Shown: positions 32,221 to 40,199 of the stretch, in pieces | Layout of the letters: each line of letters starts with the position of its first letter | Position numbering within the stretch: position 1 is the stretch's first letter | Origin: JAIPAN01 sp040403555 | GTDB lineage: Bacteria; Bacteroidota; Bacteroidia; Sphingobacteriales; Sphingobacteriaceae | Assembly (NCBI GenBank): GCA_040403555.1 | Contig: JBBAKN010000001.1 | Location: 62,001 to 126,000 of the forward strand | Length of the DNA stretch: 64,000 nucleotides | Direction: 5' to 3' | Made by a program: the position numbers and the translations under genes | The notes under the pieces: generated by a model | Told to the model about the DNA's origin: nothing | Database searches by the model: none | The model's input: only the letters and a program-made list of their open reading frames with translations

Positions 32221-34830
32221 TTAGTTTTTAAGTAATCGTTGAATTTCATCGAGCTTCATTAAGGCTTCCACCGGCGTAAGGGTATTTACATCGAGGTTGT
32301 TCAACATGTCACGAATTTTTTCCAAAACCGGATCGTCAATACCAAACATTTGAAGCTGATAGGCCTGAGCCTGCACTTTTTTAAAGCTGTCTTTAATGTG
32401 TTCGCCACCGGTACGTTCTTGTTCTAGGCGTTTTAAAATTTCGTTGGCTCGTGCAATCAGTTTTGGTGGCATACCGGACATTTTAGCTACGTGTATACCA
32501 AAGCTGTGTTCGCTACCACCTGGCACCAATTTGCGTAAGAAAATGACTTTATTGCCTACTTCCTTTACCGAAACATTGAAGTTTTTAATGCGACTGAAGG
32601 AGTTGGTTAATTCGTTTAGCTCGTGGTAATGCGTAGCAAAAAGCGTTTTGGCTTGTGCGGTGGGATGGTTGTGCAAAAATTCGGCAATGGCCCAAGCAAT
32701 AGAAATACCATCGTAGGTGCTGGTTCCACGACCAATTTCATCCAATAAAATTAAACTGCGTTCTGACAAATTATTGAGAATGCTAGCCGTTTCGTTCATT
32801 TCGACCATAAAGGTCGATTCTCCCGAAGATAAATTGTCGGAAGCGCCTACCCTAGTAAATATTTTATCAACCAAGCCAATGTGGGCTTCTTTTGCTGGCA
32901 CAAAACTGCCCATTTGTGCCATCAGTACAATTAAACCCGTTTGGCGTAGTAAAGCCGATTTACCAGCCATATTGGGACCCGTAATAATCATCATTTGCTG
33001 GCTTTCGCTATCTAAGTATACATCGTTGGTAATGTACACCTCACCCGTGGGTAAGTTTTGCTCAATTACTGGGTGTCGGCCACCCTTTATGTCGAGTACA
33101 AAACCTTCATTAATTTCGGGTTTTACATACTGATGTTTGATGGCGGTATGGGCAAAATTGAGCAATACATCTAACTGAGCCACTAAGTGCGCATTCAGTT
33201 GTATGGGTTTAATGTATTCGCTTAGGCTGAATACCAATTCGGCAAACAAACGACTCTCCAGAGCATTGATTTTTTCTTCAGCTCCTAAAATTTGCTCTTC
33301 GTATTCTTTCAGTTCGGGCGTAATGTACCGTTCGGCGTTTACCAAGGTTTGTTTCCGTAACCAATCGGACGGCACTTTATCTTTATGGGTATGAGTAACT
33401 TCTAAATAATAGCCAAATACATTATTAAAGGCAATTTTAAGTGATGGAATACCTGTAGCCTCGGCTTCTCGTTTTTGCAATTCTAGTAAATAGCCCTTGC
33501 CACCAAAGGCTATTTTACGCAAACGATCTAGTTCGGGGTCAATACCTTCGGCAATTACACCGCCTTTAATTACCAATACCGGAGGGTCGGGCTGTAATTC
33601 TCGTTCTAAACGCTCTTGAATGAGCGTACAGGGGTTTAACTGCTCGGCCAATACCTTTAAAGCCGTATTATCTGAATGGCTACAATACTCTTTTAACTTG
33701 CCTATAGCACCCAAAGCACGTTTCAACTGAACCACCTCTCTCGGATTGGCCTTCAATAAGCCAATTTTAGAAATTAAGCGTTCCACATCGCCAATAAGTT
33801 TCAATTCAGTAGCCAATTGCTCCCTCAATGCTTCCTGAGATACCAAATAGTCCACAATGGCCAAACGGTCTTCAATAGGCTTGCGGTCTTTAAGTGGCAT
33901 AATCATCCAACGGCGAAGCATACGGGCGCCCATGGGCGAAAGCGTATGATCTAAAATATCGACTAAGGTAATGGCATTCTCGTTGGCCGAACCTACCAAT
34001 TCTAAATTGCGAATGGTAAAGCGATCGAGCCACATATAACGCTCTTCTTCTATTCGGGCCATTCCCGAAATATGCTGCAAATTGCGGTGTTCAGTTTCGT
34101 TGAGGTAATGTAAGGCCACTCCCGCCGCTATGCTAGCCAAAGCCATTTTTTCTATACCAAATCCCTTTAAAGAGGTTACTTCGAAATGTTTGAATAGAAT
34201 TTCGTTGGTATAATCTGTTGTATAGGGCCAATCTTCGAGGCCATAGGTATAAAAACGGTCGCCAAAAGTATCTACAAAATCTCTATGAAAGCGTTTCGGG
34301 AAAATGACCTCACTAGGCTTAAAGCTTTGTAGCAATTTATCTAGATAGTCGGCATTGCCTTGAGCTACTAAAAATTCGCCAGTAGAAATATCTAAAAAAG
34401 CAACTCCATATTGGTTTTTATCGGCATAAACTGAAGCCAAATAATTATTTGATTTCTGGTTAAGGATAGTATCGTTAGTTGCCACTCCGGGAGTTACCAA
34501 TTCAGTTACACCCCGTTTTACAATGGTTTTAACGGTTTTAGGATCTTCTAATTGATCGCAAATGGCTACTCTTTGCCCGGCACGAACCAATTTAGGCAAA
34601 TAGGTATCTAAAGAATGGTGTGGAAATCCGGCCAATTCGATGTGAGATGCCGCTCCGTTGGCTCTTCGGGTAAGCACAATGCCCAAAATTTGGGAAGCTT
34701 TTATGGCATCTTGGCCAAAGGTTTCGTAGAAATCGCCCACTCTAAACAACAAAAGCGCACCAGGATATTTCGCCTTGATGGTATTGTATTGTTGCATTAA
34801 AGGGGTTTCTTTTCCAGTATTTTTTGCCAA
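32221..34830 (-). CDS. mutS: MutS, DNA mismatch repair ATPase
   Basis: Recognises base mismatches and small loops and recruits MutL. The 869 residues have the mismatch-binding N-terminal domain with the LLFRVGDFYETFG motif (Phe and Glu that contact the mismatch, about residues 28-40), connector, core, clamp, and ABC ATPase domain with Walker A TGPNMAGKSALLRQ and Walker B LILLDEIGRGTSTYDG. A C-terminal helix-turn-helix dimer region follows. The start is TTG at 34830, which gives MAKNTGKETPLMQQYN in agreement with family N-termini; the first ATG (34797) would remove 11 residues. Leads the row with the microprotein and exonuclease. Confidence 0.96.
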   Translation of the reverse strand: MAKNTGKETPLMQQYNTIKAKYPGALLLFRVGDFYETFGQDAIKASQILGIVLTRRANGAASHIELAGFPHHSLDTYLPKLVRAGQRVAICDQLEDPKTVKTIVKRGVTELVTPGVATNDTILNQKSNNYLASVYADKNQYGVAFLDISTGEFLVAQGNADYLDKLLQSFKPSEVIFPKRFHRDFVDTFGDRFYTYGLEDWPYTTDYTNEILFKHFEVTSLKGFGIEKMALASIAAGVALHYLNETEHRNLQHISGMARIEEERYMWLDRFTIRNLELVGSANENAITLVDILDHTLSPMGARMLRRWMIMPLKDRKPIEDRLAIVDYLVSQEALREQLATELKLIGDVERLISKIGLLKANPREVVQLKRALGAIGKLKEYCSHSDNTALKVLAEQLNPCTLIQERLERELQPDPPVLVIKGGVIAEGIDPELDRLRKIAFGGKGYLLELQKREAEATGIPSLKIAFNNVFGYYLEVTHTHKDKVPSDWLRKQTLVNAERYITPELKEYEEQILGAEEKINALESRLFAELVFSLSEYIKPIQLNAHLVAQLDVLLNFAHTAIKHQYVKPEINEGFVLDIKGGRHPVIEQNLPTGEVYITNDVYLDSESQQMMIITGPNMAGKSALLRQTGLIVLMAQMGSFVPAKEAHIGLVDKIFTRVGASDNLSSGESTFMVEMNETASILNNLSERSLILLDEIGRGTSTYDGISIAWAIAEFLHNHPTAQAKTLFATHYHELNELTNSFSRIKNFNVSVKEVGNKVIFLRKLVPGGSEHSFGIHVAKMSGMPPKLIARANEILKRLEQERTGGEHIKDSFKKVQAQAYQLQMFGIDDPVLEKIRDMLNNLDVNTLTPVEALMKLDEIQRLLKN

Positions 34831-34896
34831 AGTATGAGGTGTTGAATGGGTATAAAAATAAGAATTTAGGGCTGTTTTCGATGTAGTGTTGAAAAA

Positions 34897-35925
34897 TTAA
34901 GCCCGTACCGAAAATGCATACCGAGTTTCGTGGATATAGGTTTCGCCTGAGCGAAGAAGGGTATTGGGGAAATGGGCATGATTTACCGCATCCGGATGTA
35001 CTTGGTCTTCTAAACAAAAGGCAGTAAATGGGCCATAATCTAGACCGTTTTTACCTTTCATGGGGGCCAAATGTTTCGCCGTATAAAACTGAATGGCAGG
35101 TTGATTGGTAAAGAGTTCCATACAAATTCCGCTTTGGGGGGCAAAAACCGTGGCTGCTGCATTTTGATCAACTGCATTTAATACAAAAGTTTGATCATAA
35201 CCCATGGTAGCATCCAAATCGGTAGCAATGGCTTTTGGCTTAGTAAAATCATGAGCAGTGCCTTCCACAGACTTTAATTCACCAGTTGGCACAAAATCGG
35301 CGTCTTGTATTAATATGTGATTTGCTGAAATTTGTAACTCATGCCCCCCAATATGCCCCGTTCCTTCTAAATTAAAATAACCGTGATGTGTTAAATTTAT
35401 AGGTGTGACTTGATCGGTTTGGGCAGTCATAGCAATGGATAATTCATTCGTTTCGGCTAATTGGAAACGTAATTGTACTATTAAATTTCCGGGAAATCCC
35501 TCTTCCCCATCTTTGCTGTGGTATTGCAAAACTACTTCTTGATTAGTACTAGCAAGCACTTCCCAGACTTTCTTATCAAAACCCATATTACCGCCATGCA
35601 ATTGATGTTTTCCAGCGTTGGTACTCACTTGGTATGTTTTCCCGTCTACAGCAAAATTTCCTTGAGCAATCCGATTCGCATAGCGGCCAATAATTGCTCC
35701 GAAATACGGATAGTTTTCTAGGTATTCATCCGACCAATACTCCTGAATATGTTCAAAACCCAATACCACATCAACCGCTTTACACGCTTTATTAGGCACG
35801 ATGATAGATTGTATAATTCCGCCATAATTACTCAAGGTGACATACATACCCTTTTCATTGGAAAGCGTAAAGCAAAAAACATCGGCACCTTGATGCCGAC
35901 AAACGAGTGTGGAGGTTAATTTCAT
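34897..35925 (-). CDS. galM: GalM-like aldose 1-epimerase
   Basis: Interconverts the anomers of galactose or glucose. The 342 residues include GRYANRIAQG, the HQLHGG motif with catalytic-site His, LTHHGYFNLEG with the second His, and the C-terminal Glu base in FTAFCLEDQVHPDAVN, then HFPNTLLRSGETY. Length matches mutarotases. No signal peptide, so cytosolic. The nearest neighbour, mutS, is 66 bases downstream and may share its transcript, but no sugar genes adjoin. Confidence 0.93.
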   Translation of the reverse strand: MKLTSTLVCRHQGADVFCFTLSNEKGMYVTLSNYGGIIQSIIVPNKACKAVDVVLGFEHIQEYWSDEYLENYPYFGAIIGRYANRIAQGNFAVDGKTYQVSTNAGKHQLHGGNMGFDKKVWEVLASTNQEVVLQYHSKDGEEGFPGNLIVQLRFQLAETNELSIAMTAQTDQVTPINLTHHGYFNLEGTGHIGGHELQISANHILIQDADFVPTGELKSVEGTAHDFTKPKAIATDLDATMGYDQTFVLNAVDQNAAATVFAPQSGICMELFTNQPAIQFYTAKHLAPMKGKNGLDYGPFTAFCLEDQVHPDAVNHAHFPNTLLRSGETYIHETRYAFSVRA

Positions 35926-36005
35926 AGCGTTAGTGCACTAAAACTAAAGAAAAATTAAGCTTAAACCTATTCTAAACAATTTTTATGGGTTTGGCTAAAT
36001 CTAGC

Positions 36006-36013
36006 TACTTTTG
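36006..36013 (+). promoter_or_regulatory. -7 element of the SpoU methyltransferase gene, leaderless arrangement
   Basis: TACTTTTG matches TAnnTTTG and ends 3 bases before the ATG at 36017. It covers the upstream TTG at 36011, arguing for the ATG as start. Confidence 0.6.
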
Positions 36014-36016
36014 TGC

Positions 36017-36550
36017 ATGGCTAAATTAAAACTGGACGAACTTAACCGAGTTAGTGTAGAAGCGTTTAAAACGCAAGAAAAATTACCTATTGTATTGATC
36101 TTAGATGAAGTGCGAAGCTTACACAATGTGGGTTCCATTTTTAGAACTGCGGATGGTTTTGCTTTGGAAGCAATGGTATTATGCGGCATAACGGCCCAAC
36201 CTCCCCACCGAGAAATAGAAAAAACGGCACTTGGTGCTACACAATCCGTAAATTGGTCATACTTCCCTACTACGATAGCAGCTGTGCTCGATTTAAAAGC
36301 AAGGGGTTACACTGTTTTAGCCTTAGAACAAGCCAGCGAAAGTATCATGCTTACCGATTTTACTCCATCAGCAGATACAAAATATGCCATCATTTTAGGC
36401 AACGAAGTAAATGGCGTAAACGAGGAGGTGATGAAACTAGTTGATGGCTGTCTCGAAATACCACAATTCGGCACCAAACACTCTTTTAATGTGGTAGTAT
36501 CTGCAGGTATTGTACTTTGGGACTTTTTTGCTAAATGGCACAAAAAATAG
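36017..36550 (+). CDS. SpoU/TrmH-family RNA 2'-O-methyltransferase
   Basis: 177-residue SPOUT methyltransferase without the N-terminal domain of RlmB. Motif 1 LHNVGSIFRTADGF, motif 2 YAIILGNEVNGVNEEV and motif 3 IPQFGTKHSFNVVVSAGIVLWD are all present. The length suits tRNA-modifying TrmL- or TrmH-like proteins, but the substrate cannot be set by sequence. The ATG at 36017 follows a -7 box by 3 bases. The SRP RNA gene follows 47 bases downstream. Confidence 0.9.
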   Translation: MAKLKLDELNRVSVEAFKTQEKLPIVLILDEVRSLHNVGSIFRTADGFALEAMVLCGITAQPPHREIEKTALGATQSVNWSYFPTTIAAVLDLKARGYTVLALEQASESIMLTDFTPSADTKYAIILGNEVNGVNEEVMKLVDGCLEIPQFGTKHSFNVVVSAGIVLWDFFAKWHKK

Positions 36551-36562
36551 GCAGGTTCGCTG

Positions 36563-36593
36563 TTGTCAAATCCCTAAAATTTTCCCACTTTTG
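36563..36593 (+). promoter_or_regulatory. Promoter of the SRP RNA gene
   Basis: -33 TTG (36563-36565), 20-base spacer, -7 CACTTTTG (36586-36593, one mismatch to TAnnTTTG). The predicted RNA begins 5 bases after the box. Confidence 0.5.
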
Positions 36594-36597
36594 TCGC

Positions 36598-36694
36598 GGG
36601 CAAGTCTTTTACGACCAGCTCCCTTTAAACTCCCCCAGGGTGGGAACACAGCAAGGGTAGAAGGTTGTAGCGGTGCGATAAAAGGTGCTTGCCC
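36598..36694 (+). ncRNA. ffs: Signal recognition particle RNA (4.5S-type, small SRP RNA)
   Basis: About 97 nt. The ends GGGCAAG (36598-36604) and CTTGCCC (36688-36694) pair, and T-rich sequence follows as a terminator. The centre has the SRP helix 8 pattern CCCCCAGGGTGGGAACACAGCAAGGG: a GGAA-type tetraloop region followed by ACAGCA as in the asymmetric loop that binds Ffh. Length is typical for the small bacterial form lacking the Alu domain. A -33/-7 promoter lies just upstream. The plus-strand frames that cross it are not genes. Confidence 0.85.
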
Positions 36695-36721
36695 ATTTTT
36701 TTCTTTTTAAACTTTTTCTCT

Positions 36722-37381
36722 ATGAAATTCTTCATCGATACCGCCAATTTGGCCCAAATTAAAGAAGCGCAAGACTTAGGCATTTTAGACGGCGTAACTA
36801 CCAACCCAAGCTTAATGGCTAAAGAAGGTATTTCTGGCGATGCTAACGTAATTAACCACTACAAGGCAATTTGCGACATTGTAGATGGCGATGTAAGTGC
36901 CGAAGTAATTGCCACCGATTTTGATACTATGGTTAAAGAAGGTGAGCTATTAGCCGCTTTAAACCCAAAAATTGTGGTAAAAGTACCCATGATCAAAGAC
37001 GGGATAAAAGCCATTAAATATTTTAGCTCGAAAGGGATTAAAACAAATTGCACGCTGGTATTTTCTAGCGGACAGGCCTTGTTAGCAGCCAAAGCAGGTG
37101 CCACCTATGTTTCGCCATTTGTGGGCCGTTTAGATGATATTTCTACTGATGGCATGCAACTTATAGAAGACATTCGTTTGATTTATGACAATTACGGTTA
37201 TGAAACTCAAATTTTAGCTGCCTCAGTACGTCACCCAATGCACATTATACAATGTGCGCAACTAGGTGCAGATGTAATGACTGGTCCTTTATCTGCCATT
37301 TTAGCCTTAATGAAACACCCACTAACCGATAGCGGATTGGCCCAATTTTTAGCCGATCATGCCAAGGCTGCAGGGAAATAA
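36722..37381 (+). CDS. Transaldolase / fructose-6-phosphate aldolase family protein
   Basis: 219 residues of the small transaldolase family, starting MKFFIDTANLAQIKEA and with GVTTNPSLMAKEG, the Schiff-base lysine in KIVVKVPMIKDG (about residue 85) and TLVFSSGQALLAAKAGATYVSPFVGRLDD. This family includes both fructose-6-phosphate aldolases and short transaldolases (TalC); sequence alone does not separate them, though the phosphate and active-site segments fit pentose phosphate function. The start is the ATG at 36722; a longer frame would overlap the SRP RNA. A terminator follows. Confidence 0.93.
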   Translation: MKFFIDTANLAQIKEAQDLGILDGVTTNPSLMAKEGISGDANVINHYKAICDIVDGDVSAEVIATDFDTMVKEGELLAALNPKIVVKVPMIKDGIKAIKYFSSKGIKTNCTLVFSSGQALLAAKAGATYVSPFVGRLDDISTDGMQLIEDIRLIYDNYGYETQILAASVRHPMHIIQCAQLGADVMTGPLSAILALMKHPLTDSGLAQFLADHAKAAGK

Positions 37382-37401
37382 ACCATACTATTCGTTTAAA
37401 G

Positions 37402-37431
37402 AGCCAGTTGATAGCCAACTGGCTTTTTTTT
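37402..37431 (+). terminator. Terminator after the transaldolase gene
   Basis: AGCCAGTTG (37402-37410) and CAACTGGCT (37416-37424) with a 5-base loop, then eight T. Confidence 0.85.
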
Positions 37432-37497
37432 GTGGAAAACCTTTTGAGCGAAGCAATTGATAGAACTTTTATATTAGACTAACCATTCATAAAAATT

Positions 37498-39528
37498 ATG
37501 TCAGCAAAAGAATTCAAACCCTATGTACCGGCCAATACCAAAATGGCTGAATTTACTGTAAAATCGATTTTATTAGGCGCTCTATTCGGCGTAATTTTTG
37601 GCGCAGCAACCGTGTATTTAGCCTTGAAAGCCGGATTAACTGTTTCTGCTTCTATCCCGGTAGCGGTATTGGCCATATCTATCGGTCGTAAATTTTTCAA
37701 AACTACTATACTAGAAAATAACATCATTCAAACTACGGGTTCGGCTGGGGAATCTATTGCTGCCGGCGTGGTATTTACCCTGCCCGGATTTTTATTTCTA
37801 TCGGCAGGTAGCCAGGGTGAAAGCTTTTTCTCCTATTGGCCTATTTTCTTTTTAGCCGCTTTAGGAGGTATTTTAGGCACCTTGATGATGGTTCCACTAC
37901 GTAAATCATTAATTGTAGATGAACATGAAAACTTGCCTTACCCAGAGGGAACCGCTTGTGCTTCCGTGTTAATTGCTGGCGAAAAAGGTGGCGATTTTGC
38001 AAAAACTGCCTATCAAGGACTTGCTTTCGCTTTTGGCTATGCCATTTTGCAAAAAGTATTCCACGTCATCGCCGAAACACCAGCCTGGGTAACCAAACAA
38101 AGCAATAAATTTTTCCCTTCGGCAACGGTAAATGGCGAAATTACCCCTGAATACATGGGTGTTGGCTATATTATAGGGCCTAAAATTGCCGGCGTATTGG
38201 TTGCGGGTGGGGTGTTGGCATGGTTGGGCTTAATTCCACTCCTTGCCTCTCTTGTTCCTGCAGAAACTACTGCCTTACAGCTAGTTAAGCTTGGTTATTT
38301 AAAAGATTTATTAACTCCTGGTGGTCCGGGCGGATGGGATCCTATAAGCAAAACCTTTGCCGATACCGCTTCGGCTATTTACAGAGCCTATGTGCGTCAA
38401 ATTGGGGCAGGTGCAGTGGCTGCAGGTGGTTTTATCACCTTAATTAAAACCATTCCAACTATTATTTCCTCATTTAAATCGAGCTTTAGTTCGATGAATA
38501 ATACGAATGGTAAAATACAAGAAGTAAAACGTACAGATCAAGATTTATCGATAAAAACAGTGGTTTTGGGCAGCTTGGGCTTGGTTATTTTAATGGCTGT
38601 ATTGCCACAAATACCAGGTGATTCGCTCATCAATAAATTATTAATTGGAGTATTGGTAGTAGTCTTCGGTTTTTTCTTTGTAACCGTTTCAAGCCGTATT
38701 GTTGGCTTAATTGGCTCTTCTTCTAACCCAATTTCTGGGATGACCATTGCCACCCTGATGGGCACTTGTTTAGTATTTATAAGTATAGGCTGGACTGGGC
38801 ATTTATTTGAACCTATGGCATTAGTAGTGGGCAGTATGATTTGCATTGCAGCAGCTAATGCTGGAGCCACTTCGCAGGATTTAAAAACGGGTTATATTGT
38901 GGGTGCAACCCCTAAATATCAACAATTAGCCTTATTTGTAGGAGCCATTGTATCGGCGGTAGTTATTGGTTTTACCCTTTCCATTCTAGATCGTCCAACA
39001 ACAGAAATGATGGCACAGGGTATTCAACACGCTATTGGTACCGATTTATACCCTGCCCCACAAGGAACGCTTATGGCCACGTTAATTAAAGGCTTATTAT
39101 CGTTTAATCTCGATTGGCAATTCGTATTGGTTGGTGTATTCTTATCTATCACTATGGAATTGTGTGGAGTAAAATCGCTTTCTTTTGCCGTGGGTGCCTA
39201 TCTCCCACTATCAACCACACTCCCAATTTTTGCCGGTGGTGCCATTAAAGGATTGGTAGATATGAAAACCAAAAAGAAAACTGCTGAAGAGGATGAACTG
39301 GGTAAAGGCAGCTTATTTGCAACCGGATTAGTTGCGGGTGGTGCCTTAATGGGTGTAATTTATGCCTTTTTAATGGCCTTCCCGAGTACGGCCGTGCCTG
39401 TGAGCAAACTAAATCTTGAAGAAAATTTAAAACATGTTTTAGGTGCAGATGGCTTCCAATTATTAGGTTTCGGCTTCTTTGTACTTATGGGGTTGGTTTT
39501 ATACCGTATTGCCAAAAAATCAGATTAA
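37498..39528 (+). CDS. OPT-superfamily oligopeptide transporter
   Basis: Inner-membrane carrier of 676 residues with about 14-16 hydrophobic helices, of the OPT/YSL superfamily that moves oligopeptides or metal chelates. Characteristic stretches are FGAATVYLALKAGLTVSASIP, IIQTTGSAGESIAAGVVFTLP, NLPYPEGTACASVLIAG and the C-terminal YLPLSTTLPIFAGGAIKG. Substrate cannot be told; bacterial OPTs are mainly linked to peptides. Monocistronic by its terminators on both sides. Confidence 0.92.
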   Translation: MSAKEFKPYVPANTKMAEFTVKSILLGALFGVIFGAATVYLALKAGLTVSASIPVAVLAISIGRKFFKTTILENNIIQTTGSAGESIAAGVVFTLPGFLFLSAGSQGESFFSYWPIFFLAALGGILGTLMMVPLRKSLIVDEHENLPYPEGTACASVLIAGEKGGDFAKTAYQGLAFAFGYAILQKVFHVIAETPAWVTKQSNKFFPSATVNGEITPEYMGVGYIIGPKIAGVLVAGGVLAWLGLIPLLASLVPAETTALQLVKLGYLKDLLTPGGPGGWDPISKTFADTASAIYRAYVRQIGAGAVAAGGFITLIKTIPTIISSFKSSFSSMNNTNGKIQEVKRTDQDLSIKTVVLGSLGLVILMAVLPQIPGDSLINKLLIGVLVVVFGFFFVTVSSRIVGLIGSSSNPISGMTIATLMGTCLVFISIGWTGHLFEPMALVVGSMICIAAANAGATSQDLKTGYIVGATPKYQQLALFVGAIVSAVVIGFTLSILDRPTTEMMAQGIQHAIGTDLYPAPQGTLMATLIKGLLSFNLDWQFVLVGVFLSITMELCGVKSLSFAVGAYLPLSTTLPIFAGGAIKGLVDMKTKKKTAEEDELGKGSLFATGLVAGGALMGVIYAFLMAFPSTAVPVSKLNLEENLKHVLGADGFQLLGFGFFVLMGLVLYRIAKKSD

Positions 39529-39547
39529 GGCTTTTGACTGTATGTAT

Positions 39548-39581
39548 AAAAAAGCCCCTCGAAAATTCGAGGGGCTTTTTT
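39548..39581. terminator. Bidirectional terminator between OPT and DUF502 genes
   Basis: AAAGCCCCTCGA and TCGAGGGGCTTT pair around an AAAT loop, flanked by A and T runs. Confidence 0.85.
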
Positions 39582-39596
39582 TGGATAATAACTAAT

Positions 39597-40193
39597 TTAG
39601 AGTTGACTAGCCCCTCCAGAAACTACCAATTTCATAGCTTCACTAGCGCTCATTTTTAAGGACTTTACTCTACTAGCGGGTACAATAACCAGTTGGCCAG
39701 CAAAGGAATATGAAAAAGGGAAATACACAGCAACTTCACCCGGGAGTCCTATTTTTTTAAGATCTTTTTGAGTTAAAAAACCTATTTTTTTAAGTCCTTT
39801 TTCATCCATATCCACTAAAACTGGTTCGTTAAATTTTTTCTCATCGCCTACAAAAGCTTCTGTAAAATCCTTAATAGAGCCATAAATAAAATTAAATACA
39901 GGAAAACGTTTCAACCAACGATCGAACCAATTGTAAATGGGTTGTGTAATAAAGCTGGTAACAAAAATACCGGCTAACATGATGAGTATAAGTACCGTGA
40001 AAATTCCTAAACCCGGTATATATAAAGGCTGCCCTGTTTGTGGATTAAGCCAAAACAAATTACTCAAATTTAAGCTTGCATCAAGCGCCCTTACCGACCA
40101 AACCACAAAGTAAATAGCCAAACCAATTGGTACTACCACCAATATGCCTTTTACAAAATAGTTGACTAAAATTTTAAATAGTTTATTCATCAT
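39597..40193 (-). CDS. DUF502 membrane protein
   Basis: 198 residues with two hydrophobic segments (about 11-31 and 57-82), then a soluble domain containing FPVFNFIYGSIKDFTEAF and GEVAVYFPFSYSFAGQLVIVP, the features of DUF502 proteins. Function unknown; plant and bacterial members are membrane proteins. Start at the tandem ATG (40193 or 40190). It follows murF-alr by 6 bases and is likely cotranscribed. Confidence 0.85.
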   Translation of the reverse strand: MMNKLFKILVNYFVKGILVVVPIGLAIYFVVWSVRALDASLNLSNLFWLNPQTGQPLYIPGLGIFTVLILIMLAGIFVTSFITQPIYNWFDRWLKRFPVFNFIYGSIKDFTEAFVGDEKKFNEPVLVDMDEKGLKKIGFLTQKDLKKIGLPGEVAVYFPFSYSFAGQLVIVPASRVKSLKMSASEAMKLVVSGGASQL

Positions 40194-40199
40194 AATTTA

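Noticed and set aside
32717..33133. Plus-strand frame of 138 codons antisense to mutS
   Set aside because: It lies inside the conserved ATPase domain of mutS on the other strand and has no features of its own.
36510..36710. Plus-strand frame of 66 codons through the SRP RNA
   Set aside because: It reads through a structured RNA gene with its own promoter and terminator.
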